Assembly: GCA_021155195.1 (NCBI GenBank)
Contig: JAJNPV010000046.1
Coordinates: forward strand, 186,001 to 250,000
Direction of reading: 5' to 3'
Length of the DNA: 64,000 bases
Source: Ohtaekwangia sp.
GTDB lineage: Bacteria > Bacteroidota > Bacteroidia > Cytophagales > Cyclobacteriaceae
Shown: positions 53,655 through 61,960 of the stretch, one piece after another
Position numbering within the stretch: the stretch's first letter is position 1
How the letters are laid out: each line of letters starts with the position of its first letter
Notes under the pieces: model-generated
Databases searched by the model: none
Seen by the model: only the letters and a program-made list of their open reading frames with translations
Told to the model about the DNA's origin: nothing
Program-made: the position numbers and the translations under genes

Positions 53655-54497
53655 TTAGACCATTTCCACGCTGCGGGTCAGGCGGCCCGTAAAAACTAAG
53701 GATAAAACTCTTAGGAAGAAAAAACAAAACCCCCGGTCTTGCCGAGGGTTTGTTACTACTGTAAAGTTTGGTTCAGGCCAGTGTTCGTCAAGTACCGAAG
53801 CAAAGGATTTATTCCGAAATGAATCTTTGTATTTGCCATTAGGTCTTGAATCCCAACTCCATCGGTTACTTCCGAATTGCAACCTCCATAGTCGCAATCT
53901 TCTTTCATGATCAAAGAAACAATCCATTTCTGCCATTTGCCGCTCAAGATCAAGATTTTTTACCTGAATTCTCGTGATCATGTTCGGCTGTACTTTTAAT
54001 ACAAATCTCCATGACTCAGAAAACCGATAGACCTTATCAGGGACTTTGCTTTTTCTGGAATGAACTAATGTTTCCTCAAAGCAAAGTCTTTCCTGTTCGG
54101 TGAATTTCTTACCAAAGAAATCTCTTGATTCGATATCCTTCAAACATTGCTCGCGCACCGCATACACTTTTTTGCCTAAACGCCTGCGCTTTTTCAAGAA
54201 GTCTTTCCGATAACTCCACTGTGTAGTGTTAATCTTTTCAAGAATAGCGCGAAAGAAGGCGGCCTGCTTTGTACGCGCTACGTCATCTCGTAGTACATAA
54301 AATCGGATAAAACCCCTTTGAACTGGAGGTTTAAGCTCCGTCCATTCAATGCTACGTAGCTGATTTCTCAGAGCAAGTTCCTCTTTGTGCCTTCTAATCA
54401 GTTGTTTGTCTTCATCTTCCTTCTGTGCTTTTTTTCGATCACGCTTGGATCGAAGTCGGGTAAACTGAACCCAATAATCATAATCATGCGTGTCCAT
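53655..54497 (-). CDS. conserved hypothetical protein with abnormal C-terminal extension
   Basis: A 280-residue basic, cytoplasmic protein beginning MDTHDYDYWVQFTRLRSKR, a start I recognise from Bacteroidota hypothetical proteins; other conserved-looking parts are RGFIRFYVLRDDVARTKQAAF and KINTTQWSYRKDFLKKRRR. No function is known. The last 35 or so codons (after LDEHWPEPNFTVV) are encoded by a terminator hairpin and the adjoining repeat DNA, so the native stop appears lost or frameshifted. A stop in the neighbouring frame lies at 53757-53759, directly before the terminator. Confidence 0.7.
   Translation of the reverse strand: MDTHDYDYWVQFTRLRSKRDRKKAQKEDEDKQLIRRHKEELALRNQLRSIEWTELKPPVQRGFIRFYVLRDDVARTKQAAFFRAILEKINTTQWSYRKDFLKKRRRLGKKVYAVREQCLKDIESRDFFGKKFTEQERLCFEETLVHSRKSKVPDKVYRFSESWRFVLKVQPNMITRIQVKNLDLERQMAEMDCFFDHERRLRLWRLQFGSNRWSWDSRPNGKYKDSFRNKSFASVLDEHWPEPNFTVVTNPRQDRGFCFFFLRVLSLVFTGRLTRSVEMV
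53715..53751 (-). terminator. terminator hairpin inside the 3' end of the 280-codon frame
   Basis: AAACCCTCGG pairs with CCGGGGGTTT on the minus strand (one mismatch; + strand 53727-53736 and 53742-53751) with loop CAAGA and a TTTTGTTTTTT tail. The reading frame runs straight through it. Confidence 0.75.
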
Positions 54498-54753
54498 ACC
54501 ACGTATTTTTATTAGTTGTTTATACTTTATTTTGATTTTTGACCTGTATGGCCAAAGCAGAACCGCATCTGATCAGATGTAGTCGCTAGAGGATATGGTG
54601 GTTAGGACTTAGCATGGGGCCTCTTTTTTAGTTTTAGATTTGAGGTGAAATGCGATGCAAAGATAATTCGTGTTTCCACTTTTTCAAATGAATTATTAAA
54701 CCTAATGGATCTGGCGGAATATTAGCGCGTTAGAAATCTTGTCTTAGGTTCGA

Positions 54754-54823
54754 ATATCAGATCGATTAGAAATCGATGTTATTGTAGGTTCGACAATCGC
54801 TTTGCTAACTTGTCGAACAGCAA
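54754..54823 (+). repeat. dispersed palindrome GTTCGACAA/TTGTCGAAC, copy 2
   Basis: GTTCGACAA (54788-54796) and TTGTCGAAC (54810-54818) with the same loop as copy 1, preceded by ATCGATTAGAAATCGAT. The shared stretch with copy 1 is about 60 bases long and nearly identical. Confidence 0.85.
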
Positions 54824-54909
54824 GAGAAAGATGATGCTCGATACGTTGAGCAAGTAATTTGGGTTTTGCAATCACCGGCTTAATCAATTAAATCAAATTT
54901 CATCAACAT

Positions 54910-55200
54910 TACTTTCTTTCGTTCTTTTTGTCTTAGACACAAAAAGAACCAAAAAGGTCAAGACAAAAAAATGCTTCCACGCTCAAGCCATCGCACCACC
55001 CCGCTTTTTTGCCGGGTCAACGCGCTTACGTTTCCAAATGAAGATTTAATAAATAATAACTGAGTAATTGTAAGGTCTGTTACCGCGCTCGGACGTGCAC
55101 GAATAGAGCGGCTCACTTGGGGCATGAGCGGTGGCAAGGCGGTTAGTCCCGCATAAGCGGGATTACTTTCTTTTGGGTAAGCAAAAGAAAGTAAGAAGTG
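54910..55200. repeat. composite hairpin block
   Basis: The left end has GTTCTTTTTG and CAAAAAGAAC flanking TCTTAGACA (from about 54930). The right end has CCCGC/GCGGG followed by a perfect 12-bp inverted repeat TTACTTTCTTTT/AAAAGAAAGTAA (about 55165-55195). The middle is GC-richer and contains several short C/G runs. The organisation resembles non-autonomous elements seen in Cytophagales, but no transposase is present. Confidence 0.5.
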
Positions 55201-55504
55201 AATGCAAGGCTTCTACTTTTGTCAAGCAACGTCTCTCCTTCACAATGATCTGATAGTACCACCTCAACTCAATTAAAATATATTGGCTTATACATTCATA
55301 TCGAAGCAGTTCATCGCAGGCGATGCACGAGACTCGCGATCTCAAATTATCTGTAGATGAAGTAAATATTTTAGCAATGTTTTTTGCGCATCGGTTGATG
55401 CGAGAGGTGATGTTGATAAGCAGATAATATGAGTTTAGCAGATAATGAAGATTGTTTGCTTATTGTGGGTTGGCTGCTATCTTCCAGTCATATCGCCATT
55501 CTGA

Positions 55505-55534
55505 AATAAAAAATGCCGGACACACCCGGCATTT
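55505..55534 (-). terminator. terminator of the Gfo/Idh gene
   Basis: AAATGCCGG (55511-55519) pairs with CCGGCATTT (55526-55534); on the minus strand the stem is followed by TTTTTATTT. Confidence 0.85.
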
Positions 55535-55552
55535 CTATTATGATTACTGAGA

Positions 55553-56956
55553 TCAGCTTTTCAAACTATAGCCTGCTCTTCGGGGACGACTTAAGTAATG
55601 ATTGCCCCATTCGCTATTCGTAAATTTCTCGGCTTTAGAATCCCACTTCATTTTCACGCCAACTTCCTGGGTTCTTTCACTCACCCAGCGGGCGATGTTA
55701 CCAAGATGCCCCACTGTAGCGGAGCGGTGACCAATTTCTACATCGGCTATCGGCTTCTCGCGGCTCTTAATGCAATCAATAAAGTTTTGAGAATGGTTTG
55801 TAATCTTCGGCACCTGAACTTTCATTTTTTCAAACGGTATGTCTAACCACGACTCATCACTGATTTCAATGATCCCATTGCGGTCAAATTTAATTCTACC
55901 CTTATCACCAATAAACAACGCGCCTCCATTGGGGTCAGCATTTTCAGAGAGCTCCAAGTGAATGCCTCCGGGATACGTATAGTGCATAATGGTTTCTTTC
56001 GCACCGAAGAACCTGCCAACCGAAGAATCGGATTTTGCAATCCACGGTTTGTAAGGTGTGCCTTCTACCCACACTTCTTCCGGGCCGCTTTCGTCCATAC
56101 CCAGCGCCCATTGCACCTGGTCTAAATCATGCGCGCCCCAGCCACAAATCTCCCCACCACAAAAATCTTTAATAGACAACCAGCCCGGCTTCGATCGGCT
56201 CTCTTTAATATTTGCATTGAATGGATGTGGTTCAACAGGTCCCATCCATTTGTCCCAGTCTACCCCTGCAGGAACGGGTTGAGCCGGAAGTGCATTTTCC
56301 CATGCTCCGGCAAAGTTTACACCCACCACTTTATTTATTTTGCCGAGGTATCCGTTGCGGATTAGCATCATCCCTCTGTAAAAAGGAAAGTCATTTTTCT
56401 TTCCGCCTCGTGCCGGGTTTCCGGGCCACGAGCGTTGCTGTGAGCCGGTTTGCAAAATGCGTTTGTGTTTTCGTACTGCATTCACCATGGCTCTGCCTTC
56501 TTCCACCGTTAAGGTGAGTGCCTTTTCGCAATAGATATCTTTACCGGCCATGGCGGCTTCAATACTGTGTTGGGCATGCCAGTGATCGGGGCTGGCTACA
56601 ATAACCGCATCGATATCGGAACGTTCCAGAATTTTCCGGTAGTCCTGATACGCATCTACCTTGCTACCTGCCTGCGCGGCTTTCGCTTTCGCGCGGTTAA
56701 GATCCGCATCGGCCATTGCGCCAAACTCAACTCCAGTAAGACTTGCAAAAGATCCCGCCAGGGAACCGGCACCCGGGCTTGCACCGCCAAACCGGTTGCC
56801 TACGCCAATGCCACCCAAAATTACTTTATCGTTAGCTCCTGCCCGTATGCCCGGTCGGGCTAATACATTAGCGGGAATGAAGTACGGTACGGCTATGCTG
56901 GCTCCGGCCAATACACTCTTCTTTAAAAAATTTCGTCTGCCTGATTTAGAACTCAT
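55553..56956 (-). CDS. exported Gfo/Idh/MocA family oxidoreductase
   Basis: A 467-residue NAD(P)-dependent oxidoreductase with a twin-arginine-like signal (SGRRNFLKKSVLAGASIAVP). The Rossmann motif GGIGVGNRFGG, the segment VIVASPDHWHAQHSIEAAMA, the EK motif in DIYCEKALTLTVEEG (EKA rather than the more usual EKP) and the C-terminal ICGWGAHDLDQVQWALGMD are visible. It is paralogous to, but clearly different from, the protein at 4669. It stands alone in a repeat-rich area with its own terminator; the substrate is unknown. Confidence 0.9.
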   Translation of the reverse strand: MSSKSGRRNFLKKSVLAGASIAVPYFIPANVLARPGIRAGANDKVILGGIGVGNRFGGASPGAGSLAGSFASLTGVEFGAMADADLNRAKAKAAQAGSKVDAYQDYRKILERSDIDAVIVASPDHWHAQHSIEAAMAGKDIYCEKALTLTVEEGRAMVNAVRKHKRILQTGSQQRSWPGNPARGGKKNDFPFYRGMMLIRNGYLGKINKVVGVNFAGAWENALPAQPVPAGVDWDKWMGPVEPHPFNANIKESRSKPGWLSIKDFCGGEICGWGAHDLDQVQWALGMDESGPEEVWVEGTPYKPWIAKSDSSVGRFFGAKETIMHYTYPGGIHLELSENADPNGGALFIGDKGRIKFDRNGIIEISDESWLDIPFEKMKVQVPKITNHSQNFIDCIKSREKPIADVEIGHRSATVGHLGNIARWVSERTQEVGVKMKWDSKAEKFTNSEWGNHYLSRPRRAGYSLKS

Positions 56957-57050
56957 GGTACGTGCGTTAATGTGAAATTAGTTTTGTGCGCTTATTGATA
57001 AGACGAAAAAATAACGAAATACACGTACAGAACTTTGCTTTTGTGTAAGG

Positions 57051-57320
57051 ATGGTAAAGAGGTGCCCTGATTGGCAAAAAAATTTGATGATTGTTGAGCC
57101 CGCGCTAAAACTTTCTATGATGATTATGGAAGGGCTCGTCCAAAGCTATGTTAACCTCGATAGAAACATCGATGTTGTATTGCGACCTTGTGCCCCTTGG
57201 GGATCGGATTTACCTAAAATCAGGCTCATGCGAGTATTGATTGAGTTTTGGCAACGTGATAAAGATGGGAATTGGTCGGGCGACCAACAACAAGGAATAA
57301 TCATTAAATTCACTAGTTGA
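57051..57320 (+). CDS. uncertain small ORF
   Basis: An 89-codon frame with an ATG at 57051 and a second ATG at 57084. The sequence (LSMMIMEGLVQSYVNLDRNI, LIEFWQRDKDGNW) is not low-complexity, but no family is recognised. It lies between the divergent Gfo/Idh start and the NTF2-like gene, 16 bases upstream of the latter, so it could be a leader gene or simply chance. Confidence 0.3.
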   Translation: MVKRCPDWQKNLMIVEPALKLSMMIMEGLVQSYVNLDRNIDVVLRPCAPWGSDLPKIRLMRVLIEFWQRDKDGNWSGDQQQGIIIKFTS

Positions 57321-57335
57321 AAAATCCCACACGAT

Positions 57336-57761
57336 ATGAAGCTTTCCATTTGTTTCGCTATTTTCTTAACTTATAGTGCATCCGCTATGAATCCCAGCAT
57401 CAACCCTGACTCTACCCGGGCAGTAATTGAACGGTTTAACGAGGCCTTCAACCGCCATGACGTGGATGGTGTAATGAACATGATGACCTCTGATTGCATC
57501 TTTGAGAACACCAACCCGACACCCGATGGCGCCCGGCTGGTGGGCGCAGTTGAGGTGCGCGCCTACTGGCAAAAATTCTTTGCTGCCAATCTGGATGCGC
57601 GCTTCGTAGTCGAAGATATGATTGTTGCCGGTGACCGCTGTGTGGTACGTTGGATCTATCATAAAACAAAGGAAGGAAAACCGTGGCATCTGCGCGGTGT
57701 GGATGTGTTTAAAGTACGGGATGGAAAAGTGTCGGAAAAACTTTCTTATGTGAAGGGATAG
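57336..57761 (+). CDS. exported NTF2-like (SnoaL) protein
   Basis: A 141-residue protein with a short hydrophobic signal-like start (SICFAIFLTYSASA) and an NTF2/SnoaL-like cone fold: IERFNEAFNRHDVDGVMNMM, CIFENTNPTPDGARLVG, EVRAYWQKFFAAN and RWIYHKTKEGKPWHLRGVDV. Such proteins are often small isomerases, hydrolases or ligand binders; the pocket residues do not point to one activity. Confidence 0.85.
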   Translation: MKLSICFAIFLTYSASAMNPSINPDSTRAVIERFNEAFNRHDVDGVMNMMTSDCIFENTNPTPDGARLVGAVEVRAYWQKFFAANLDARFVVEDMIVAGDRCVVRWIYHKTKEGKPWHLRGVDVFKVRDGKVSEKLSYVKG

Positions 57762-57771
57762 AATTTTGGCT

Positions 57772-57802
57772 GTTCGACAAGTTAACGCAGTGATTGTCGA
57801 AC
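57772..57802 (-). repeat. dispersed palindrome GTTCGACAA/TTGTCGAAC, copy 3 (inverted, diverged loop)
   Basis: GTTCGACAA (57772-57780) and TTGTCGAAC (57794-57802). Read on the minus strand the loop is TCACTGCGTTAAC, close to the TCGCTTTGCTAAC of the other copies. It lies just after the NTF2-like stop. Confidence 0.75.
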
Positions 57803-57912
57803 TACAGATAAAAGGGATTTTTAATCCCACACATACCCTATTTATATTTGTCTATGGCTCATAGCTATAGTATCAGCGATCAAGAAGGTGTTTACTTTAT
57901 AACCACATTTCC

Positions 57913-57942
57913 AAGCGGAGTCTCCGCCTCGGGACTCCGCTT
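57913..57942. repeat. REP hairpin downstream of the RAYT pseudogene
   Basis: A perfect 10-bp stem AAGCGGAGTC (57913-57922) with GACTCCGCTT (57933-57942); the tip is TCCGCCTCGG. The stem sequence matches the four GCGGAGTCC units upstream of the RAYT start. Confidence 0.85.
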
Positions 57943-57954
57943 TATGAATCTTTT

Positions 57955-58539
57955 TTAACGGCTATTCAAATCAACATCGTCCATTAAACCAACATGATCA
58001 ATTGCGTAAACACCTTGTTCCCCCATCATATAAAATCCTGCAGAGCTATGTTTGTATTCCACCGGGCTACCTACAAGGTTCCACTTGCCCCGGCAAGGGT
58101 TATCATGCATATAGCTTAGTTTTTGATTAATGAATCTTGTACTTCTGCACTCCTTCCAATCAAATGATGGTTGAAACACCTCATGTAATTTACCACGCTT
58201 GCAATCACGACTACTTACTCCTTCCTTAAGCTTGTTAAGAGTATCTCTATCTGTCGCTAGCTCTAATCGTTTTACAATCTCATACGCCATAAAACGTTTA
58301 CCATTACCTATTATTGAATTAATTGATTTAACACTTTACTTAAATGCTATTAACGCATGCAGATGATTAGGCATGATAACATATCCGGTTATGTAGTGTC
58401 CTTGTTGTTTCAAATAATCAAACCATTTGTATACAATGTAATACCCGTTAGTGATCTCAAACAGCGATAACCATTCATAACAGGTAATAGTGATGAAATA
58501 AATACCGGAAGACTCAACGATTTGTCGCTTTGTACTCAT
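57955..58539 (-). pseudogene. REP-associated tyrosine transposase (RAYT) with one in-frame stop
   Basis: Reading on the minus strand from 58539, the frame encodes YFITITCYEWLSLFE and the HUH motif VIMPNHLHALIAFK, then a TAA at 58338-58336. The same frame continues without shift through NGKRFMAYEIVKRLE, KRGKLHEVFQPSFDWKECR and the Tyr motif NQKLSYMHDNPCRGKW to the end near 57955. One nonsense change is therefore the only visible lesion. It is only moderately similar to the RAYT at 52876 and has a different REP family around it. Confidence 0.85.
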
Positions 58540-58575
58540 AGGTTACAAATTACAAAAAAGCTAAGTTTCTTATTA

Positions 58576-59013
58576 TGCGGAGTCCTTTGCCCGCGTTCAT
58601 TCCAACGCTCCCGGAGACTCCGCTGGGAAGTGTTACGCGGAGTCCCTCGTCCCACTCAATCCAACGCTCCTGGAGACTCCGCTGGGAAGTGATTGTATGG
58701 AGTTCGCAAGGTCTTTTAGACTTGGCAGAATATTAGTGTGTAGAAATCAATGTTAAAGTATAAATTCAGATCATTAGAAATCGATAACATCTAGCGCTCG
58801 ACAATCGCTTTGCTAACGTGTCGAACAGCAATGATTACAAAAAAGTTAAGTTTCTCATTACGCGGAGTCCCTTGCCCCATTCATTCCAACGCTCCTGGAG
58901 ACTCCGCTGCGAAGTGGAATAAGTTACAAATTACGAAAAAGTTAAGCTTCTCAATACGCGGAGTCCCTTGCCCTCGCTTATTCTAACGCTCCTGGAGACT
59001 TCGCTGGGAAGTG
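58576..59013. repeat. four-copy REP array upstream of the RAYT pseudogene
   Basis: Units at about 58576-58632, 58636-58690, 58860-58916 and 58957-59013 share GCGGAGTCC ... CCAACGCTCC(T/C)GGAGACTCCGCTG and fold as GGAGTC/GACTCC hairpins (the fourth copy has a TTCGC variant). Three copies are preceded by a leader related to TTACAAATTACAAAAAAG that also precedes the RAYT ATG. Copy 4 of the dispersed palindrome is inserted between units 2 and 3. The 700-base gap before the LysR gene has no other content. Confidence 0.85.
58763..58832 (+). repeat. dispersed palindrome GTTCGACAA/TTGTCGAAC, copy 4
   Basis: GCTCGACAA (58796-58804) and GTGTCGAAC (58818-58826) enclose the same TCGCTTTGCTAAC loop; the upstream ATTAGAAATCGAT motif is also kept. 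It differs from copies 1 and 2 by paired changes in the stem. Confidence 0.75.
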
Positions 59014-59129
59014 TGCTACTTAGGATGCTTGTTTGAAGAAAATTATAAAATTCTTGAATGGATGGTAAACCACCCAGTCTGGGGTAAACGTAAAAAGATG
59101 GACTACTACACGGTCAGTATATAACTTAT

Positions 59130-59137
59130 TATCTTTG
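59130..59137 (+). promoter_or_regulatory. putative -7 box of the LysR-type gene
   Basis: TATCTTTG matches TAnnTTTG and lies about 108 bases before the gene start. No TTG at the normal -33 spacing was found. Confidence 0.4.
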
Positions 59138-59244
59138 CAGTTCACTATGTAAGCCATTCCGCCTACATAGAAACTCATGATGAATAAGTGCGTTATAACG
59201 GAACAGCATAATTAGCATGAAACAAAAAATAGTTCAAGGTGTTA

Positions 59245-60180
59245 ATGACCAGCGTTGAAAATTCCATGGAGGTACGTCATTTAAAACTTATTTCTACGAT
59301 CTCGCGATTGGGCAGCATGACCAAAGCAGCAGAAGAGTTATGCTTAACGCAATCTGCACTCAGTCATCAGCTGAAAGAAGTAGAAAGCCGTTATGGAGTA
59401 TCCATTTTCACGCGCGTAAACAACAAATTGATTCTTAGCGATACGGGTGAAATTATCTTGGAGTTTGCCAACGATATCCTGGATCGGATTGAGCAAATGA
59501 ACGAGACTGTTAGAATGGTAAAAAATTCTGAACTGGGTACAATCCGACTATCCTTAGAAGCTTATACTTCCTATTATTGGCTTCCTTCCATGCTTCGGAT
59601 ATACAACGAACAATTCCCTAACATAGATATTCAAATTACTACAGAAAACCCCACCCGCCCAATTGAAGATCTTCAAAACCGGAAAGTTGATTTTGCCATT
59701 ATGGTATATGAACCTCAGGATCCAGGTTTTCAAGCGATACCGTTATTTGAAGACGAACTGGTGGTTGTAGTATCCTCGAGTCATCCCCTGGCTTCTCATG
59801 AAACAATAAATCTTAGTGATTTGGACAATGAAAAGATACTTACCCATACGCCTAAGCACGAACATCACAAGGTATTGGAAAAGTCTCATAGCCCTAACGA
59901 ATTAAATCCTGATCGCTTCTTACACATCGCTTCGACTGAGACTATCATTACCATGACGGCCGAAAACATGGGCGTTGCTATCCTATCCCGATGGGCCATA
60001 CAGCCGTACCTTGATTCAAGAATTAAATTACTGTCCATAGGTTCAGACGAAGGCCTTAAAAAAAATTGGTATCTGGTCTCCATTAAAAGGGAGCTTCCGT
60101 TGCATGAAGAACAATTCGTTCGTTTGTTGAGAGAATATTTTGCTCATCCAGGTGGTTTCTTAAAACTTTCCAAATCATGA
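59245..60180 (+). CDS. LysR family transcriptional regulator
   Basis: A regulator of about 311 residues. The N-terminal winged helix-turn-helix reads LKLISTISRLGSMTKAAEEL followed by LTQSALSHQLKEVESRYGV, the LysR signature. The periplasmic-binding-protein-like effector domain spans about 95-300 (GTIRLSLEAYTSYYWLP, KVDFAIMVYEPQD, FEDELVVVVSSSHPLA, MGVAILSRWAIQPYL) and resembles MetR-type members. The start may be the ATG at 59245 or the one at 59266, which gives the common MEVRHLKL beginning. It is convergent with susD, so it need not control the SusCD pair. Confidence 0.9.
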   Translation: MTSVENSMEVRHLKLISTISRLGSMTKAAEELCLTQSALSHQLKEVESRYGVSIFTRVNNKLILSDTGEIILEFANDILDRIEQMNETVRMVKNSELGTIRLSLEAYTSYYWLPSMLRIYNEQFPNIDIQITTENPTRPIEDLQNRKVDFAIMVYEPQDPGFQAIPLFEDELVVVVSSSHPLASHETINLSDLDNEKILTHTPKHEHHKVLEKSHSPNELNPDRFLHIASTETIITMTAENMGVAILSRWAIQPYLDSRIKLLSIGSDEGLKKNWYLVSIKRELPLHEEQFVRLLREYFAHPGGFLKLSKS

Positions 60181-60244
60181 TCTCTACCATGGATCATGAA
60201 GTTGCCCGGTTGTAGGGATAGATGCCGCGAACGACATCAAATAA

Positions 60245-60277
60245 AAAAGGCTATCTCACTTTCGAGATAGCCTTTTA
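60245..60277. terminator. bidirectional terminator between the LysR gene and susD
   Basis: A perfect stem AAAGGCTATCTC (60246-60257) with GAGATAGCCTTT (60264-60275), loop ACTTTC, with T-rich tails on both strands. Confidence 0.88.
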
Positions 60278-60295
60278 TTTACCATTGCATCTTGC

Positions 60296-61942
60296 TTAAT
60301 TTTGATCCGATCCGCCCAAATTCGGATTGGCATTGATCTCTGCTTGCGGTATTTTGAAAATCCAATCATTATTCAGAGAAGGCTTTTCTACTTGATAGGC
60401 ATTCTGATATAGTACTTGTGAAGCGCCTGAACCACCATCTGCTGCGTGATCAATTCCCTCATCCCAACGGATATGATCCGTATATCCAAATCCTTCACCC
60501 CAAAGCTCTACCCTGCGTTGAAACTTAATCTCATCCATCAGCAACTGCTGCGTATTGTAAATGGTCTCATCAAAACCAGTATCCCGCGTATCTACCAAGG
60601 CAGCAAGTGCAGTTTGTGCCGGACCAATATTTCCCTGCATGGCTTCGGCTTCTGCCTCTATCAGATACATCTCAGCACTGCGCATATAAATTATATCGTC
60701 CGGCTCAATTGTGCCAGGAAGTTGCTGTAGGTGTTTAACACTCATATAGGGATGTAGGTTGTGGCCTGATGTGATTCCATATTGTGCTTTAATAGAAGCG
60801 ATAGCCGCATTCCATTCCACCGTGGTAGGATACAATGGGTTCGTATTGTTTGCAAAACCACCTTTACCATTGGCAGCCGAGTTATTCGTGTTGGGAGCAT
60901 CCGGAAGAAAAGCTTTGCTTCTGAAGTCGGTAGCAGGAATGGCATCAACTATTCTACGATCAGCGATTTTCGGATTAGAACGATTCTGGCTACCATTAAA
61001 CGTATTGCAAATCAAATAAAAATAAGAGCGAAAGAATGTTGTCTCAGTGGTTATTACATTGCTTCCCCAAATCACTTCGGAAAGTGAATTGGAATTAAAT
61101 CCGGAGAGCCAGTCGGCCTCGTTCATCAATGGAAAGCCTGCTCTTGCTGCAACTGCAGATGAAGCGGCTTGCGCCCAATCTCCTTTTGACAATGCCCAAC
61201 GAGCTTTTAATCCATGAGCAACATTTTCATTCAATTGACTTTTAGCTGAGGCGCCACTCCCAGTCCTACCTGTACCGGTGGCAAATGCTGTAATTGCGGC
61301 ATCCAAATCTAATCCTATCTGATCATAAATTTCCTGCACAGTCGACCTTGGCTTGCTTGTGTAAGGAGGCTCCGTAGCAAATAGTAAAGGAACTCCTGGA
61401 TCTGAGGAGGGATTACCAATCAGGTAACCACGCGCGAAATGCTGAACCAATGATAGGTAAGCGAAAGCCCTGTAGGTATATGCCTGACCCAGAATTTCCT
61501 GAACTTCCGGTCCAACAAAATCGCTTTCTGCTATACCATTAATTAACAGGTTTGCATGTAAAATGATATTATACCGGTGATACCACATGATCTCATTACT
61601 GAGTGAAGTAGGGACAGTATGATGATTCCACTGCATATTATCCCGCCAACCTAAATTATTGGCATTTGCAGAGTGAATAATTCCTCCAGTCAAATTATCG
61701 CCTTGAGGTACAAACCAGTGGTCGTTGGCTATGTTGGTATTGCCCCCCGGAAATATAGTTTGTGATTGGGAAAACATACCTCTGTGAATACCATTCAGTA
61801 CCAGTTGCATATTTTCTACACTAGCTAATGCAGCATTGGCAGAAATTGCATTGGTTGGCGTACGCGTAAGAAATTCATCCTGACATGAAGTAACTGCCAG
61901 CATGAAAATCACCAAAATAGAAGTTATTGATTTATATGACAT
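60296..61942 (-). CDS. SusD/RagB family nutrient-uptake lipoprotein
   Basis: A 548-residue surface lipoprotein (lipobox VTSC, Cys20) that caps a SusC channel and binds the substrate. Typical segments are the post-Cys start DEFLTRTPTNAIS, the TPR-like helices (LGQAYTYRAFAYLSLVQHFA), the C-terminal IRSAE-like segment IIYMRSAEMYLIEAEAEAM and RRVELWGEGFGYTDHIRW. It is 18 bases downstream of susC. No glycosidase or peptidase is visible in the window to reveal the ligand. Confidence 0.95.
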   Translation of the reverse strand: MSYKSITSILVIFMLAVTSCQDEFLTRTPTNAISANAALASVENMQLVLNGIHRGMFSQSQTIFPGGNTNIANDHWFVPQGDNLTGGIIHSANANNLGWRDNMQWNHHTVPTSLSNEIMWYHRYNIILHANLLINGIAESDFVGPEVQEILGQAYTYRAFAYLSLVQHFARGYLIGNPSSDPGVPLLFATEPPYTSKPRSTVQEIYDQIGLDLDAAITAFATGTGRTGSGASAKSQLNENVAHGLKARWALSKGDWAQAASSAVAARAGFPLMNEADWLSGFNSNSLSEVIWGSNVITTETTFFRSYFYLICNTFNGSQNRSNPKIADRRIVDAIPATDFRSKAFLPDAPNTNNSAANGKGGFANNTNPLYPTTVEWNAAIASIKAQYGITSGHNLHPYMSVKHLQQLPGTIEPDDIIYMRSAEMYLIEAEAEAMQGNIGPAQTALAALVDTRDTGFDETIYNTQQLLMDEIKFQRRVELWGEGFGYTDHIRWDEGIDHAADGGSGASQVLYQNAYQVEKPSLNNDWIFKIPQAEINANPNLGGSDQN

Positions 61943-61960
61943 GATTAATGTTTTAAAGTT

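Larger units (their letters stand above)
54498..55552. other. 1-kb repeat-rich non-coding region
   Basis: No credible gene is seen on either strand. It contains a perfect 14-bp palindrome CATCTGATCAGATG (54566-54579), the dispersed palindrome copy 2 (54754-54823), a composite hairpin block (54910-55200), a CGAGACTCGCGATCTC motif near 55330 related to the 39026 repeats, and a terminator (55505-55534). Confidence 0.65.

Noticed and set aside
53533..53727. 64-codon minus-strand ORF
   Set aside because: It consists of the dispersed palindrome plus the terminator region and has no protein-like composition.
55163..55345. 60-codon minus-strand ORF
   Set aside because: It overlaps the composite hairpin block and shows no family signal.
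58576..59013. Possible CRISPR array
   Set aside because: Units are irregularly spaced hairpins tied to a RAYT pseudogene; there are no uniform spacers and no cas genes.
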